Source: Tanypteryx hageni | Lineage: Eukaryota > Arthropoda > Insecta > Odonata > Petaluridae | DNA length: 64,000 nt | Reading direction: 5' to 3' | NCBI GenBank assembly: GCA_028673005.1 | Contig: CM054116.1 | Span: 97,380,207 to 97,444,206 of the forward strand | Shown: positions 41,901 to 54,409 of the stretch, piece by piece | How positions within the stretch are numbered: the stretch's first letter is position 1 | Layout of the letters: the number at the start of each line of letters is the position of its first letter | The notes under the pieces: model-generated | Told to the model about the DNA's origin: nothing | The model's database searches: none | The model's input: the letters and a program-made list of their open reading frames with translations, nothing else | Translations under genes and position numbers: made by a program

Positions 41901-43549
41901 GGCAATAATAATTATTATAGCCATAATACGCGAAACTGTAAATTCCTCTTCTGTGCGATTGTAGCTCTAAGCAATGGAATAATAACGCAATTAAGCTTTT
42001 TGATATTCTACGCTTTTCGCCGTCGCCATCAAACCGGCGTTTCAAGAGATACATCACAAACAAAGCAAGCGCTGTAAACTTATTAAGTAGTAGTAGTAGA
42101 ATCCACGAGTGGCGAACTTAAGAATAAATGAGCGTAATGGATACGCTACTATGATAATAATTAGGTTTGACTGACAGCAGCAGCGGATGACGTACGATTT
42201 TTACAATTCGGCCCTCGAAAACTTTATGGTAATCGTTAACGGCACCTACAGAAATTCAGGCAAAGAACTTCCACTTGTTATCGATAGGAATTTCGCCGAG
42301 TCAAAGCCGCCAGTTTGTTTGCATTAGCCCAAGAATGAAATGTGGTCCCGGGACATCGGCCAAAGAATTTTCAGTTGGCAAAACGCACGTCTCGACATGA
42401 CTAACAGGAATACGCTCGCAGAATTGGGCTCCGTGGAAGAAGATCCTATTCCCACTCGTCTGTTCACCCTCTCCAGGCATCCCTTTCTATAGGTCCTATA
42501 ACATCTAACCATCTTCCTCTCCAATCTCCCCTTCCGCCTCTCATCCCCAGCTGCCACTCCAACTCCTCTCTCCCCCGCAGGCCGTCCGTGACCTTGGCAG
42601 CGGCACGGGTCATCGTCCTCTCGAACTCTCCTCTCAACCTCGACTCGCTCCTCCGAGTCCCTCGGCCGCATTGTGGTTGCAACAGATTCCGCACTGCTGG
42701 GGTCGACTCGGGGGAGTGAGCGGACTGCGGTGGCGTTGGTGGCGGTAAAGGTGGGCTACGCGGTGCGCACCGCCCCCCCCCCCCCACATCTCCCCCCTTC
42801 AAGTCCCGCCAAGTTCCAACAACAGGTTAGGGAAGGAATGAATGGAAGCAACGACGAAACTTGGCATGTAAACAAAGTTACAAGACAACATCAATGGGTT
42901 TACGTAAATTAAGCTTAAAAAACTTACTCTCGTCGAGCATAAGGTAAGAGCTTTAACTCTTCTATAGATGTACCAAACTAATCTCTCAAAAATTCTGGCT
43001 AACTCCGCCGGGCCGTTAAATATTTGCGGAGCTCGTTTGAGACATTAAGGTTTAACTGTGAAATTTTTTGGCAGGTATGAGGCGATGCTAACATTAAATT
43101 GGGAAAAAATATCACCGCCAAGGACGCTAAAATCATGTTTGCTTGAAATGTTTGTTTTAAGTAACCGGCTGGTATAAATGATTACGACGCGATTCCGATC
43201 ACGAAGTCGTGGCGAAGTAAACATCTCGCCCGCAAAATTATGCAGAGGAAATCTCGGAAAACATTTCAAGCGGCTTAATCAACCCTTAAAATAGCCACCA
43301 AGGATGCCGCAACATCAAATGTCAACCAGCATGAAATGTCCCGCATCCACCTAAGACCTCGTCACACTGGCGATAGAGGCGATCGTTAACGTCAACTAAG
43401 CGCAGCATACTGGACTATACAATAGTGCCGCCTGGCTCGCAAATCCGTTCCAAAAACGAAAAGGCGGATTTCGATCAGCATGCGATCTTCGGAGAGCGCG
43501 GCCGGGGGTGTTTTGGTGACTCCAACGCAAGGGGGCGGAGATTCCGGAT

Positions 43550-44215
43550 CGAGGAGAGCGTGGGGAACGGGTCGAGAGGGGAGAGGGAGCGGGTCGAGAG
43601 GGAACGGGTCGAGAGGGGAGAAGGAACGGGTCGCGAGGGTAGAGGGAACGGGACAATAGGGAAGAGGGAACGGGACGAGAGGGAAGAGGGAACGAGACAT
43701 GAAATGGAACGGGTCGCGAGGGGAGAGGGAACGGACGAGAAGGAAGAGGGAACGAGACGGGAGATGGAACGGGTCGGAAGGGAACGGGTCGGAAGGGAAC
43801 GGGTCGAAAGGGAACGGGTCGAAAGGGAACGGGTCGAAAGGGAACGGGTCGAAAGGGAACGGGTCGAAAGGGAACGGGTCGAAAGGGAACGGGTCGAAAG
43901 GGAACGGGTCGAAAGGGAACGGGTCGAAAGGGAACGGGTCGAAAGGGAACGGGTCGAAAGGGAACGGGTCGAAAGGGAACGGGTCGAAAGGGAACGGGTC
44001 GAAAGGGAACGGGTCGAAAGGGAACGGGTCGAGGGAAGAGGGAACGGGATAATAGGGAAGAGGCAACGGGACGAGACGGGAGAGGGAACGAGACTGGAGA
44101 TGGAACGGGTCGAGAGGGAAGAGGGAACGGGTCGAGAGGGAAGAGGGAACGGGTCGAGAGGGAAGAGGGAACGGGTCGAGACGGGAGATGGAACGGGTCG
44201 AGAGGAAAGGCAGGG
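43550..44215. repeat. GC-rich minisatellite, 15-bp core unit
   Basis: The core is 15 perfect copies of GGGTCGAAAGGGAAC at 43801-44025, preceded by two GGGTCGGAAGGGAAC copies (43771-43800). Degenerate arms flank it on both sides, with longer variant units (GAGAGGGAAGAGGGAACGGG-type). The period is divisible by three and free of stops, so several frames on both strands stay open for 220-330 codons. These frames are repeat artefacts, not genes. Perfect identity of the core points to recent expansion. Confidence 0.96.
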
Positions 44216-46250
44216 GAGAGCGGCGTTGCGGTTGGAAGAAATTGAGACCAACAGGGGTTCATCTTTTTTTAATGCTACGAAAACATATCGACATGGGCAC
44301 GTACACTCGCATGCGTGTGCATTTTTAAGGGAATGCAGATTCTCGCATTCGCCCAAACCTCACACTTTGCCTTTCATCCTCCTCCAAAATACCTCTAAAA
44401 TGTTTTACTCGCTATAACCTTCGTAATCCTTCGCCAAACGTTATCTTTTGTTATCGTCCACAATTATTCCGGGAGTACATAATCCTAAACCCAGCCCACT
44501 AGAGCAATTCTTCCTATCAGGAAACGACGGCCTAATCTTAACGAAATCCCCGCGGCTAAATTATCAAGAAGTGTCCCAGGAAACTAATGTATCAACACCT
44601 TATTAAACGACCGCTATAAATTACGCTATGCAGAAGCCGAAGAAGGTCCGTAACCGGTACTCGTTTCGAGAAAATCCCTCCGCTCTATTCCGAAGCGTTA
44701 ACGAAAACGAAATTCGAGTTTTTTTTCGTGAATTCGCTCCCAAAATGAAGAGGTGGCAACGGTGGACAAGGAGGCGCAGGTGGGAGATGTTGAGAAAGGG
44801 GGAGTGGGAGTACGGAGGTGGGAAGAGGATGTGGATTGGAGCGTTGAAGAGGGGGGTGGGAGGGAGAACCGGAGGTAGGGAGGAAAAAAAGTTCAGATCC
44901 TGGGATCGGCCAGTGAGTAAGAGCTTTATTCGTTCTTTGTGTAGCGGTGTAGGATTGATGCAGCCGGTGACAGAGTAGAGGATTCCGAAGGATTTTTTGG
45001 CCTTAAAGGTCAGATTAAACTGATTATATGCTGACGGACAACGCAATTCCATTCCCTATCACTCATTCGCACGGGCGTTTTTACCTCCAATCGTCCCAAA
45101 ACTTCGAAAAAAAGGCGGGAGTCGGGTAAAGTTAAAACGCGCGGCCGTGATCTTAGGTATGCAAATAAGAAACAGGAATGAGCGGTCGCAATTTATCAGC
45201 GCCGCTTTTATGGCGAGCAAAACGAACTGGGATTATTTAATATAGATGACGTCACTATCAAGAGCTCGTAAGATCCTACTTTTGGAAGAATGACGCAGTG
45301 TAGGACAATATGCATATGACAACTGTATGAAGCACGTGTCGAAATGCGCTTCCCTGCATATTTAACGCGCGATTTCGTTCTAATGCTTGCGCGTAAAATT
45401 TGATGGCAATCCTTCCTTTGTTCGCCGTAGCACTCCCAAAATGAATCCGCTTGAAAAGGCGCGCAATACGACACAAACACAGGAAGAGAACAAATTTAAC
45501 TCCATGCTATTTTTAGCCGAGAAATTAATAGACTAAGGCAAACATCAGGTCGCACTCCATTGAATAATGGAAATTCAATCGTTAGCAATTAATCCGCTAC
45601 ACGACGGAAATTAGCTTCTATGCGTAATAACATGTTAACTAATGAAAGGTAAATTATAGGTAAAAGGCAGACTTATGTACTAACATTACTTCATAGTTTA
45701 CTAACACAACGAGAACCGATTTTGAAGTCGTTTCAAACCGAGAAAATTATCACAGACAGCAGGTGAAGTTGGCTCGAACTGGCGGCGAAAGGAAGAATGC
45801 GGAAGACGTGAGAAAGAAAACTTGAAAATTGAATCTGTATTCTTTAACAAAAATAACCGTTTGGAGACAAAATGCCGCGCAAGCTACCTTCCAGTCTTTA
45901 TAAAATTATTAAACATCGATGTCACTATTTCCGCTCAGTATAGAGTCCAGGCAATGAAAAGAAGTTTGTTTTATTGTCACTCAGAAAAATGTATCGCTGA
46001 AGGAGAGCAGTCGTACGTGCAATCAATGCAAAATAATCAGTCTCTTTCTACGTGGGTTGTTGAAGAATTACAGCAGTGAGCAATAAGTCTATTTGGAATA
46101 CGTTGGTGCTATATACAGTCAAACATGTTTATTGAACGGTCCAATTATAAACTTGTCCCCAAGGGAAAAATGAAAAGAAAGTTTTCGTAAGCAAACGGGA
46201 GGCAAATTTCCAATATTTCAACTTAAACTACCAATTGCACGCTATCTAGT
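44216..46250. other. Intergenic, no recognised feature
   Basis: CpG-rich unique DNA. Frames of up to 143 codons near 44.6-45.05 kb overlap on both strands and resemble nothing known. Confidence 0.5.
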
Positions 46251-46258
46251 TTCTAGAG

Positions 46259-46501
46259 CAGTGTTTCTCTAATTATGGGCCGTGGCCCCCCAGGGGGCCG
46301 CAAAATTATTTTGGATGCAGGGTGAAATGTTGAAAAAAGGTTTTCACGAATAATAAAATTTTATCAGGGAATTTTTGATAAAACGATACGATAAAAATTA
46401 TTAATAGTTACATAAAATGAAGAAATTTGCAATAAAGTTTCTTACTTTTACTATTTTCAATTCAAAGGGGGCCGCGACCATTTCAAGTTTGAGAACAACT
46501 G
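46259..46501. mobile_element. hAT-type MITE with exact 8-bp target-site duplication
   Basis: A 243-bp non-coding element flanked by TTCTAGAG at 46251-46258 and 46502-46509. The ends are inverted: CAGTGTTTCTCTAATTATGG on the left, CAGTTGTTCTCAAACTTGAA read inward from the right. GGGGGCCGC motifs lie just inside both ends. A sibling copy sits at 56572-56842. The exact duplication and 8-bp length make the hAT assignment firm. Confidence 0.92.
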
Positions 46502-46509
46502 TTCTAGAG

Positions 46510-49500
46510 AATTTCGATAAAAAATACAACTACCGCAAGTAAACAGGAATTGAACATTCGAAAACTGTCATATTGGATAATACAAATAAAACAATGAATG
46601 GATTCGTGCCACTTTCCGACAAAATATTAGGCGCATTATCCTTATCGCCGACGCTGTGGTTGATTTTGCGTTGACCCTATGTGGTAACAAGCAACGGCAC
46701 TCTGACGTAACCAGACGGATTTTAAAGCGAGCATGAGGGATATGCCGAGTTCCAAAGCAATTCCATCGAGGGGTCTAAAATATAGCGGTTTATAACACCT
46801 TCCCTTCAACAACTAACTCGCAAATACCACTACCTAAACCGAATTAGACTTATTGTTGGGTTTTCTAACGCAGCGAAGTTTATGGACGTTCCCCGATGAG
46901 ATTTTCAAGCACGCGGTCGAATGTAAACAGCCATTTTATAAAACCTTTCTACCAAAAATGCAAAGGGTTTACAGTGATTAATAGTTAGTCTACACGAATA
47001 AGAACTCGTGTTTATGGCACTTATTACCTACCCTCCGAGTTACTTTGATTTCAATCAACCAATAAACTGCACCTCAAAAAAATGTTAAATTACCAGTACG
47101 GCGGATTCTAGGTCGATTATAGGATATAAATCATTATTTCGTATTGTTTTGATTTGGAGAAAAAGGTTATCTAAGAGGGGAGGTAAACCTGATACGACGG
47201 CGGCACTCGAAAGAGTTGATAAGTGAACAAATAAAGAGTACGTCGAGCTTCTAGTTTCACGTAAATAGCCAGCTTTTTCTCATAAACTATATTTACGCAA
47301 AGGGTATTTTCTCTCGAATCGTGGAGACTTCATTACCTCTCCTTTCGACACTTAGCACTTCATTACGGAGGCACGCAAGAACAGAAAGTCTGGCCGCCAC
47401 GTAGCAATTTGAGCGAAGCTCCCGAGAAACGCAAAATGACCATTAATTTTCCTTTCCGAAAAAATTGCGAGGATCAACGACATTTTCGAGGACCGTCATC
47501 GTTCTTTATTCCCGCAATTCACCCGCGAAGACTTTCGGAAGAAATTTCCCGTACAGTGACGGATGAACGCGACCTGGATGAGTTGACGAGAGAAATCAGT
47601 TCAAATCGTTTTTAACGGATTTGGGCAAACATAACATTAGAGAGATAATGTCGTCCCAAAAAATTATTAAGATCGATTACTCCTTATCGGAAAAAATAAC
47701 GGCGGCGTGGACGTCTTTTAGAGATAAGACATCCACGAAATGGGAACAAATGAGGACATTCTTCGCATCGTCGAAGGAGTGGCGGGAAAGGAAGAGGGGA
47801 AACGGAGAGAAGGAAAAAAGGGAAAGAACTTCCTTCACCTTCAACGCATTCTCCTAAAAAAAGTAAAAAATGACCTCGGGCTAACTAATTTCCTCGGATG
47901 AGGAAAAAAGTAACTTTTTTATCTTTTGACTCCTTTCCTCTTTTAGCTGCGAACGGTCTTTTCTAAATGAAAAAGATTTCTCAAATCCACCGTTACTATC
48001 TTTTTGAGGAAATCTTTTTATGGATGCGTGAATAGAGACGACGCTTCGAAATAGTGGAAGAAACCCATTTGTTTCGAACTCGGAGAAAGAATGCACTCGT
48101 AATGGAGGCGTGGCAACCATCGCGCCAGGTTTATTAAACATTTAATGCGCTATTGGTGAATCGTAAAATGTTAATGCGGGGAATCGTTCATTTTTAGTAA
48201 TTATGTTATAGTTATCCACGAAAAGAATCGCTAGAAATTCGTTTGAACAAATGCAGAAATGAGCGACATTTGATAGCAAAAATCGCTCGTTTGCCGGACG
48301 ATCGTCTTAATTGGCCTTAACCGAATATTTATTACTCTAATCTCGGGACAATTCAAACATTCGCGTTACAGGAAGTTAGGAGTCTCTGGATTCGAGATTA
48401 AGGAATAGCAGCATTAAACCCGAGTCGTCCGAATTAAAAAAAAACATCGATAACACGACACGAAAAATTAACGCAGTACGAGCATCATTGTGATGCAGTC
48501 AAAATTCCCAGTTAACTCGCGTAGATTCGCGACGGAATTTTCAGCTTTTGAACGACGACGCCGCCAACCGCGATCAAACCAAACGCTCTTTTTTAACCAC
48601 GAGTTATCGTCATTACGCAGTACTCCCCTCGCATACTATTTCCGCAAAGTCAATCCGACAGAATGATAACACACGAGTACGACCGGTCGACCTGGCATAG
48701 GAATCAAAACGCGTTTTATAACCAAGCATTTGTACGTCGGCCTAACGGTCGTCGGCCCAACTCTTGGCTTTCTCTCATCTCGGCAATCAGCGGTTTACAC
48801 GGGCTGGAGAGCCCTCGCTGGTGGGGAGAAAGGATAAGGGGAGGAAGAGTCGGTAGAGCGACAGAGAGAGGGAGGTGGAAGTCGGGGAGAGCAGAAATAA
48901 TGAAGCCGATGATGTTATTCAACGGGATGAAGAGAGAGGGAGGGAACGAGGTGCGATGTTAAGAGGAGGGAGTCCGAGATGGAAGGGCGTGGGAAGGAGA
49001 TGGAATAAGGAGGAAGCGCGACTTAGCGGATGACATAACAGGTGCAACAGCGGATGAAAGTGCGGAGGAATTTTAAAGAGGCTTATTACCAATCCCGTCC
49101 ATTCGGATTGATTGAAACGTCTACCCGTTTAGAACGATTTAACCGCGAATGAAGTTCTCCGCGGGGATGATTCGCAGTCCGGGCGAAAGAGTATCTCACA
49201 TAAATTACTTTAGACACCCAATCATTTCACAAATTCAACTACTGCATAGTCCCGAAATTATTTTTTTTAGAGAAGTTATCGCGGCGCGCTTTTGACCTGG
49301 TTCCGTACGATAACATTTAAATCGGGTCCACGGAAAGTAGCGCTCCGAAAGGAAGGGCATTCGTTTGAAAATAGTTTACTAAAAGCAGCCGCATTAGTAA
49401 TAGAGGCATTTAAAGAAATCGTCAACGAATCGACAAAAAATATTCCGATTTCCTGGAAATCCATCATTGCCGCAGGTTATAGTAAAATGACATCAAGGAA

Positions 49501-52500
49501 GAGGTTTAAGAAAATCTATTTTAAGCTTTTTACTACCGGCCTACAATTAAAAATTTTTGGCGATCGTTAAAAAAAAAACAAAATTCGCAGCGTGCCTCGG
49601 CAATTCAAATTAAACAATAAGCAAGCATAAATTTTGCACTGAAACTAGTAAAAATGACGGAGTACGTAACTTGCGAAATTAACGGATTTTAGATTATTAA
49701 AAACAAATTCGCAAAATTTTAAAAGACCGAAAATCTCGATCACTTCCCTTCGCTTGATAGCTGAAACTATCCATTAGATGTTTTTGGAAACATTACATTT
49801 CACCGAAATTTCTTTCATGCAATTTCGAAAAATCCAGCCCATTTCACAAATTAAAACTAAGCATCCTTCGTCCAAAAGGGAAAAGTCCACGCAGAATCGA
49901 AAATTCTGCAATTTTAACTTGGGTTCCGCACTTTGACATAGCTTACCTTTCTTAATCCTTCAAATGGACGCGGCAGACCAAGTCTTCCTCTGAGGAGATC
50001 CTTCCCTCCTTCAGCCAAAGTCAAAGATGGGGTTACGTGCCCTAGAAGATTCTAGTCAGAGGTGCAAGAGGCGACTGACTGAAGTGCCGGTCGGAAGCGC
50101 GTAAGTATAGGTGAGAGGGAAGAGGGGGGAAGGAGGAAGAGGGGAGGGGAGCCGCGTGCTCGTGGGAAGGGGGAGAGGAAGGGGAGCTGAGAGCTCATTG
50201 GAGGGGAGAGAGGGAAGGGGGTGGAGCGCTCTCCGAAGCCAGCGCCAAACCACGGCGGTCTCCGAACACAACATATTTACGTCATATTGTATAATTCCCG
50301 ATGAATCAAAACTTGAAGGCGTGATGCAGTCTAACTTCGAGTCACTTAGGGATGAAATCACTAAAAAATACCAGATGAAAGCTTCTAATCTAAGAGGATA
50401 AATTTTTAGTTGAAATTACCCAATGTATTTTATTTCGGCGTCAAATATAAAAACGTAAAGCAATTGTCTAATGTGTGTATAGTAATATAATTAAAATTCT
50501 GTAATGGTGAACGCATTTTCTGACAAAGCGCTTGTTTATGGAAACCAAACTGGGGAAATCTCTCATCGGTGGAGTTAACGAGCGATAAGTTAATTCAAGA
50601 GATATAATTCAATTCCATCAGATTTCGTATCAGTTCTGCCAGCTTTCCTTGAAAGTGTGACACCTTATCATTCCCATCGATCATAAAGACACCGGAACAT
50701 CTTGGGCTCTTTTCTTAACTCCACAAGTACGATATAACAAGTGGTCTGAGTTTTACTTTCACGTGTTTTGTTTTGACAATATGCTGTTTTTTATTTTTTT
50801 ATTGACACATTAGAAATATGTGCAATGATTACTTCAGCGTTTATTACAGCAAATGTCTTTTCTGTGCTTTATTCGATCTATAACAAAGACATTATTATGC
50901 TTTTATGCACGTGATAAATCTTTTTTTAAGAGACATGTTATTGGAGAGGAGACTTATTTTCGCCGCAAAAATGAGGTTGCTGAGACTTCTTTCCGCGTTT
51001 ATTTTCTGTTTTGTCTCTTCCAAGTCTTGCGTGACAAAGTTGAGTCCGTATCACATATGACTTGCATGCCTGAGGGTTGATCAAAGCTGGATTACGTAAC
51101 AGCCTGAAGCTGGTAATTGGCGTATGGAAAACTTTTTCCAATCAAATCCGGATGATGGTGCTGATGTTATTAAATTCCCTAAGACTCTATGGAACTTAAA
51201 TATAATAATCCCAATGTATTACATATATTATTAACTTTTCCCCTTCTTTTTCAAGGTATAAAACATGACTAGATTCGAGTAAGTAACTCATTTCATCGCA
51301 ATGAGTTCAATGTGCCGGAGAATCTCGGGGATATCGAAGCGATAAGAGTGAAAAATAGAAGTAAAATGATTCGATTAAACGCTTTATTAACTATTGATAA
51401 GTGTACTCTACTGATAATCTTGATTACAATTTCGCTTACTGATCGAAAGTTCATCGAAGTGACAAATTTCAGCTGCCACAAATGTAACGGAAAGCTATTT
51501 ATCGATTATTTAGCTTTTAATTATGCAAGTTGGAATGACACCTAATCACAACACCACAACCTCATCGATGTTGAGATATGTTCGTTCTATCTTGTGCCGA
51601 TTGGAAGAAATTGGAATCATGAAATATTCGCGATGGAATTGGCTTTGGCTCACAGACTCGATGCAACTCATTTCTTCGCGTGAACGTCTAGTTTTTCATA
51701 CCCTCATGTTATATGTAATTCAAGTTAAATTTGAATATGCTGTAAACTACGGCACAACTTATACATACAAGTTCGGCGGAACTGTGAAGGAGGACAATCG
51801 TTTTAGAGGAGAATTTGATTTATTCTAAGATGAAAATAATTTTCGTGTTTTCTTTGAAAATAATGGATTTATTTGTGCTTCTGTAACTACAGCTAACTTT
51901 AACAACTAGGTAACACCTCTCCTAGTGTCAAATGTAGTGAAATGCGAGAGGGGGAGCTTGTATTGGAGGGAAAACTCTCGAAGCCGGAAATTGATTAAAA
52001 ATGAACCCTCCTGATACTGTTTATCGTACGAATTTCTCTCGGCAAAGCGTAACCGCGATTCGCGGACGGAACTAATATTTTATCGAACATTAAGCATGTT
52101 TTAGTATATATAGAACCTATAATAGGCAGAAAGAAAAAAACATTCTCTGATAAGATCCATGGCTCCCTCTCACACAAAATTCGATTGGTGTAAGCACATT
52201 TTGTAATGGCATTTCACATATTAGCTTAATTTGGCCTCCATTACAGGGCGTTCAAGAATCGTATTTAAAAAACACTTTTTTAACTTTTTATTTTCGATTT
52301 GGTTAATGGGCGTATAAATAAATATCTAACGATAACGACTTTGCCGAACTACAAGTCATGATTGGAATTTTGTATTTAATTGAGGAGATAAACTTGGATG
52401 CAAAAGGATTAATAAATATTGACGAGAGTGCATTCACAAAAGTATATTAAATTCACGCAACGCATTTTTTTAAGAAAAATTGTTTTAAAATCTTGATGCG

Positions 52501-52850
52501 TCTCAAAGGCCGGTATATTCAGTAGATTTATAATTGTTAATTTTTAGGGAATTATAAATTTTTAAGCATTTAATTTTTTTAATAATTTGTTTTTGTTTTA
52601 ATGGAAGAAAAAATATGGTTTTAAATTATTTGGCGTTCTTTACTAGCAAAACGATAGTAGCAGAACGCCTTATGGACACATCTCGTCCGTCCGTCTGTCG
52701 TAATTTTCATCTCCTAAACTGCTGTACGGATTTTAATTAAGTAAGAGTGATCCTTATTAAAATGTATCGCCCAATTGTGATTTTGAACTGCTTCCGTCAA
52801 TTAAAAGTTCCACTTTACATAATTACTTGAATAAATTTATACCTACTCAT
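46510..52850. other. Intergenic, no gene recognised
   Basis: About 6.3 kb of mostly unique CpG-rich DNA. There are purine-rich low-complexity patches at 48.83-49.01 and 50.11-50.22 kb. Frames are short (about 100 codons or fewer) and unrecognised. Confidence 0.5.
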
Positions 52851-52859
52851 ATCTCGTTA

Positions 52860-53255
52860 AATGGCATCCGTCAATCAACAATTAAATACCATATATTTCT
52901 CTCCCTTGCTCTTATATGATCTGTAAGGTGTAGATTAAAACATTTATTAGAACAGAGGACTTCATTTATCATAATAAAGTCCGCAAGACCACATAATCAC
53001 GAGTTATAGTTTCGGAGATAAAAATTAGAGAAAAAGCAAAACATCGCATATTTTTGTCTACATCGATCGCTAAGACTGTTCTCTCGGCAAAAAATGAAAT
53101 GCCATATTCTTCTCTCTCGAGCTCTTACATAATATGTAATGCTATATATTTAAAAAATATATTCGGATAGAGGACAACATTTTACACAAATCAGCCCGCT
53201 AGACCACATAATTACGACTTAAAGTTTCGGGTATAAAAATTCAAGAACTGCCCAA
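52860..53255. repeat. Divergent tandem repeat, period about 215-225 bp
   Basis: Two adjacent blocks share ordered landmarks: CCATAT followed by TCTC and GCTCTTA (near 52890 and 53102), AGAGGAC (52954, 53169), and AGACCACATAATCACGAGTT at 52986 against AGACCACATAATTACGACTT at 53211, then AGTTTCGG and ATAAAAATT. The offset drifts from 213 to 225, showing small indels and substantial age. Origin unknown. Confidence 0.65.
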
Positions 53256-54409
53256 TCTTTCGATACCGTTTTGTACCTATTTCCTATAAAGAACCCCTTT
53301 GAAATCTCGATGTATTCCATTCATGGAGTATACTTTTCCATCTTGTTATTATTTTTTAAGCTCACAAATTATCTGCGGATATAATTGTATTAATACTATA
53401 CTTATATTTTCATGGATTTTTTTAAAAGAACCTACTTTTCATTTAGAAATGAATTATTTTTATCCTGTCATTGGCGGAAAACATTACGCAAATACTATTC
53501 GTCAATAACAGAGCAGAAAATGTACGCGTCCAGGAAAACTCGATATCATCTCACAAAAAACCTCGTCTTTTACAGAAAAAGGCTCTGACTCAGTTGGATG
53601 ACGAATAATCACGAAAGGAGTTGTGCAGAGAAAATGCTGAAATTTTTATTAAATGCAGGATTCTCGACTCATTTTTACAACCCATTCATGAAATAAAATA
53701 GTCCAAAATAATCGTTTATTGATTTTTAAACGAAATAAATAATTGCCAATAACGATATAGACAAATAAAAATTTAAATTGTCATCTTAACGATTTTTATG
53801 AATGAAATTAAATGTCTTATTGCCAAAATTGATCAAAATTTAATAAATCGTACCGAATAAATGCTAATCATAACGTTATTAAATATTTTAAATAATTTTT
53901 AACTGTCATAAATAACCTCCGTAGTTTGATCAGATCGTTTACTACAAACATATGGTTAAAAATTGTTAATTCTTCTCGCTGTTCGAAAACCGGCAACTTA
54001 TTTTTTGCCAGGTTCACAAAAGAATAACGCAAAGCAATTGAAGATCGGAATTTTGATGGCGCATTCCTCATTTTAAAGCACTGTAAACGCAAATGGGACG
54101 ACTGTACGTCTCCAATTAATCTAAGTGGTGGGTTGCAGTGGTTAATGGAAACAAAAATCTCTTATTATTAAAGGACAAAAAAATGTAAATTTTTCTGACT
54201 CCGAGAAATCCATGTTACCTAAGAAAAAAACTTTCTCCACAGTTACGTAACGTAATACGATTTTTGACTGCGTCAAAGCGCAACTAAACAACCTAAACCG
54301 TTTCCCGAAAAAAACCAAGTGAGAAAGGAGACGCTCCGGGATTTGAAGTCGTTCCGTTGTCGTAGAAGATGATTATTAGTCCAAAGTGGGTGAGGTCGAG
54401 AAATTACCC

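Larger units (their letters stand above)
31022..43549. other. Large region upstream of aquaporin; no gene recognised
   Basis: About 12.5 kb of CpG-rich DNA. It probably contains the aquaporin 5' non-coding exon and promoter on the minus strand. Minus-strand donor-like sites include GTAAGT starting at 35041, preceded by GAC, and GTAAGT near 31270; neither can be chosen without transcripts. Frames up to 172 codons occur (38515-39033) but are Ser/Arg/Pro-rich, overlap others on both strands and look like compositional artefacts. Short C runs lie at about 41152-41165 and 42771-42785. Confidence 0.5.

Noticed and set aside
43392..44417. Long open frames of 220-330 codons on both strands
   Set aside because: They exist because the 15-bp minisatellite unit is a multiple of three and lacks stops; at least five overlapping frames are open at once, and the flanks show no conserved domain or splice structure.
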